A DNA stretch of 7,200 bases from Kuafuiihalomonas sp964477875. GTDB lineage: Bacteria; Myxococcota; Kuafuiibacteriia; Kuafuiibacteriales; Kuafuiibacteriaceae. Location of the stretch: positions 1 through 7,200 of the forward strand of contig CAYZFR010000199.1 of NCBI GenBank assembly GCA_964477875.1, given 5' to 3'. Positions 5,076-7,200 of the stretch are shown here, piece by piece; position 1 is the first letter of the stretch, and every line of letters starts with the position of its first letter. A program made the translations under genes and the position numbers. A model generated the notes under the pieces. The model saw only the letters and a list, made by a program, of their open reading frames with translations, was not told the origin of the DNA and did no database searches.

Positions 5076-7157
5076 GTGGCCGACGCGATCGCCTTCGCCA
5101 ACCGAGAGCTCAGCTTTCTCGAGTTCACCCAGCGGATCGTCGACGAGACGGCGGACGCAGAGGTGCCTTTACTGGAGCGACTGAAGTTCGTGTCCATCAC
5201 CGGCTCCAACTTGGACGAGTTCTTCATGATCCGGGTGGCGGGCCTGGAGCAGCAGCTCAAGCGGGGCATCTTGGACTCGGGGCCCGACGGGCTCACGCCC
5301 TCCGAACAGCTCGACCGGATCCTTCGGCGGGTCCGAGCCCTGGTCGACGACGTGGAGACGGTGCTGCTCGAAGACCTGCTGCCGTCCTTGGGTCGAGAGG
5401 GCATCCGCTTCCACCGGGTCCAAGAGCTGGATCCGGGCCAGCGCCGCCACGCGGCCGAGGTCTTCGACCGGCAGATCTTCGGGATGCTGACCCCGCTCGC
5501 CGTCGACCCTGGGCATCCGTTCCCGCTGCTCCGTAATCGCTCCTTGAACCTGGCCGTCCACCTGCTGCCGCCGGATGCCCCCGATGAGTCGATCCCGCTT
5601 TTGGCGCTAGTCCAGGTGCCGGCGCTGGTGCCCCGCTTCGTCGAGGTGCCGGGTCCTGGGGCGCTGCACGTAGTGCTGGTCGAAGATCTGATCCGCCACC
5701 ACGCGGGGGCGTTGTTCCCGGGGATGCGCTTGCTCGAATGCTTCCCCTTCCGGGTGCTGCGGAACTGGGACCTGGCCTTTGACGAGGACGAGCAGGAGGA
5801 CCTGGTGGATACGCTCCAGAAGGAGCTGAACCGGCGGTGGCGCCTCGATCCGGTGCGGCTGGAGGTCGCGGGCGGCGCGAGCGAGGTCTTGGTGGGGCGG
5901 CTGACCGAGTCCCTGAGGCTGCAGCAGCGGCACGTCCAGCGGCACCGGGGCCCCTTGGCGCTGTGCGACCTGGTCGAAGTTCTGGACCGGGTAGGGCGCT
6001 CGGACCTGCGGGACCCGCCGTTTCAGGGGGTGACGCCCCCCGCCTTTCAGGAGCAAGGCGCTTTCGGCCGGATCGCGGAGCGGGACCTCTTGCTCCACCA
6101 TCCTTACGAGTCCTACGCGCCGGTCCTCGACTTTTTGGACGAGGCCGCCGACGACCCCGACGTTCTGGCCATCAAGCAGACGCTGTACCGCGTGAACCGG
6201 GACTCGCCGCTGCTGCGCTCGTTGATCCGAGCGGCCGAGAACGGCAAGCAGGTCACGGCGCTGGTCGAGCTCAAGGCCCGCTTCGACGAGGAGACCAACA
6301 TGGAGTGGGCCCGGCGCCTGGAGGAGGCCGGCGTTCACGTGGTGTACGGCTTGCTCGGGCTCAAGACTCACTGCAAGCTGGCCTTGGTGGTCCGGCGCGA
6401 GCCGGATGGGATACGGCGCTACGTCCACCTCGGGACCGGCAACTATAACGAAAAGACGGCTGCCATCTACTCGGACCTGTCTCTGTTCTCGGCCCGACCC
6501 GACGTGGGGGAAGACGTAGCGGCGTTCTTCAACCTGCTCACCGGCTACGCGGCGCCACCGACTTGGAAGAAGCTGACCGTGGCGCCGCTCGGGATGCGCA
6601 GCGACCTGCTGGACCGGATCGGACGGGCGGCTCGGGCGGCGGAGGCAGGTCAAAAGGCCCGCTTGACCCTCAAGACCAACGCGCTCGTCGACGAAGCGGT
6701 GAGCCGGGCCTTGGCCGCCGCCTCCCAGTCCGGGGTGAAGGTGGTCCTTCTGGTGCGAGGGCCTTGCACGCTGAAGGTCGGTATACCCGGTCAGACCGAA
6801 GGGATCGTCGTCCGGAACGTCGTCGACCGCTTCCTGGAGCACTCTCGGATCATCCACGTGCACATCGATGGGCGGGACGAAGTGCTGATCACCTCGACCG
6901 ACATCATGCACAGAAACTTCGACCACCGGGTGGAGGTCATGCTGCCGGTCGAGGATCCTGCGCTGCAGCGGCGGATCATCGATGAGATCCTGGGTCTGGA
7001 GCTGAAGGACGACGCCAAAGCGGCCCAGCTTCAGCCTGACGGACGTTTCGTTCGGGTGCCGCGGCAAGTCGGCTTTCGGGTGCAGGCGGAGCTGATGCGC
7101 CGGGCGCGCCTGGCGGCGGCCCCCCGGACAGCCCGGGTCCAGGCGCTAGTGTCCTGA
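5076..7157 (+). CDS. ppk1: Polyphosphate kinase 1
   Basis: The 693-residue product matches PPK1 over its whole length (E. coli enzyme 688 residues). PPK1 reversibly moves the gamma-phosphate of ATP onto inorganic polyphosphate, making the storage polymer used in stress survival, motility and development; it is usually membrane-associated. The N-terminal domain begins with NRELSFLEFTQRIVDE and includes LDEFFMIRVAGLEQQ. The head region has HPFPLLRNRSLNLAV. The catalytic C-terminal half has HPYESYAPVLDFL, KQTLYRVNRDSPL, LKTHCKLALVV, YVHLGTGNYNEKTA and FLEHSRI. His432 matches E. coli His435, the phosphorylated histidine. His451, His589, Arg372 and Arg402 match His454, His592, Arg375 and Arg405, all at a constant offset of three. 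All key residues are therefore present and the enzyme should be active. Two C-terminal motifs vary: VRGPCTLKVG where many have 'IRGICCL.PG', and STDIMHRN where many have 'SADWM.RN'. No ppx gene is visible in the window. Confidence 0.97.
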   Translation: MADAIAFANRELSFLEFTQRIVDETADAEVPLLERLKFVSITGSNLDEFFMIRVAGLEQQLKRGILDSGPDGLTPSEQLDRILRRVRALVDDVETVLLEDLLPSLGREGIRFHRVQELDPGQRRHAAEVFDRQIFGMLTPLAVDPGHPFPLLRNRSLNLAVHLLPPDAPDESIPLLALVQVPALVPRFVEVPGPGALHVVLVEDLIRHHAGALFPGMRLLECFPFRVLRNWDLAFDEDEQEDLVDTLQKELNRRWRLDPVRLEVAGGASEVLVGRLTESLRLQQRHVQRHRGPLALCDLVEVLDRVGRSDLRDPPFQGVTPPAFQEQGAFGRIAERDLLLHHPYESYAPVLDFLDEAADDPDVLAIKQTLYRVNRDSPLLRSLIRAAENGKQVTALVELKARFDEETNMEWARRLEEAGVHVVYGLLGLKTHCKLALVVRREPDGIRRYVHLGTGNYNEKTAAIYSDLSLFSARPDVGEDVAAFFNLLTGYAAPPTWKKLTVAPLGMRSDLLDRIGRAARAAEAGQKARLTLKTNALVDEAVSRALAAASQSGVKVVLLVRGPCTLKVGIPGQTEGIVVRNVVDRFLEHSRIIHVHIDGRDEVLITSTDIMHRNFDHRVEVMLPVEDPALQRRIIDEILGLELKDDAKAAQLQPDGRFVRVPRQVGFRVQAELMRRARLAAAPRTARVQALVS

Positions 7158-7172
7158 GTCCGTAAAAAGGCT

Positions 7173-7182
7173 AATAATTATT
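7173..7182. repeat. AT-only 10-bp palindrome after ppk1
   Basis: AATAATTATT is a perfect palindrome in an AT-rich patch (about 7162-7182, after AAAAAGG) that contrasts sharply with the GC-rich genes. It begins 16 bases after the ppk1 stop. It could be part of a promoter or operator for a gene beyond the window, or part of the ppk1 3' end. The window stops too soon to decide. Confidence 0.3.
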
Positions 7183-7200
7183 CCTGCTGTCGGAGGGTGT

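Noticed and set aside
5021..5404. 128-codon N-terminal extension of mevalonate kinase
   Set aside because: The extension is Ser/Arg-rich, antisense to the conserved N-terminus of PPK1, and not needed for a complete GHMP kinase fold.
5607..7067. Long leftward open frame (486 codons) opposite ppk1
   Set aside because: It lies wholly antisense to the PPK1 catalytic core, whose motifs are unmistakable. The translation is rich in His, Gln, Val and Pro without any recognisable domain, as expected from antisense GC-rich DNA.
1..7200. Defence system, mobile element or biosynthetic cluster
   Set aside because: No nuclease, helicase, transposase, integrase, toxin-antitoxin pair or synthase motif was found. 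The five genes are housekeeping enzymes and envelope proteins with uniform base composition.

Overview
This is a GC-rich bacterial window, densely coded, with five protein genes and no intergenic stretch longer than about 90 bases. I see no RNA gene, insertion sequence, prophage, CRISPR array or plasmid feature. High GC, GTG starts, a calcium-binding thrombospondin type-3 motif with 'EPND' beta modules in a long surface lipoprotein, a bacterial mevalonate kinase and a full-length polyphosphate kinase 1 together suggest Myxococcota or a related deltaproteobacterial-type lineage. That assignment is inference; no marker gene in the window settles it.

Layout from left to right. Positions 1-914 (+) hold the 3' part of a gene for a probable outer-membrane beta-barrel protein whose start lies before the window. 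Next comes a short gene (about 946-1881, +) for a lipoprotein that I read as a divergent relative of the DUF1444/YtpQ family. The two genes are close enough to be co-transcribed. This pair converges on a leftward gene (3991-1910, -) for a 693-residue lipoprotein with a TSP3 calcium motif and an A-B-A-B-A pattern of repeated beta modules. A 7-bp inverted repeat spans the convergent 3' ends. To its right lies mevalonate kinase (5020-4082, -), 90 bases upstream of the lipoprotein gene and on the same strand. Polyphosphate kinase 1 (5076-7157, +) is transcribed divergently from mevalonate kinase across only 55 bases. After ppk1 the window ends in a short AT-rich palindromic stretch.

The genes fall into two functional themes. 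Three encode predicted envelope proteins: one barrel and two lipoproteins. Two encode cytoplasmic or membrane-associated phosphotransfer enzymes: one for isoprenoid precursor synthesis (mevalonate pathway) and one for polyphosphate storage. Nothing visible ties them into one pathway, and the arrangement looks like ordinary chromosome. I found no convincing evidence of an undescribed multi-gene system. The most informative points are the internal repeat of the large lipoprotein, the apparent export of a DUF1444-like domain, and the very short divergent mvk/ppk1 control region.
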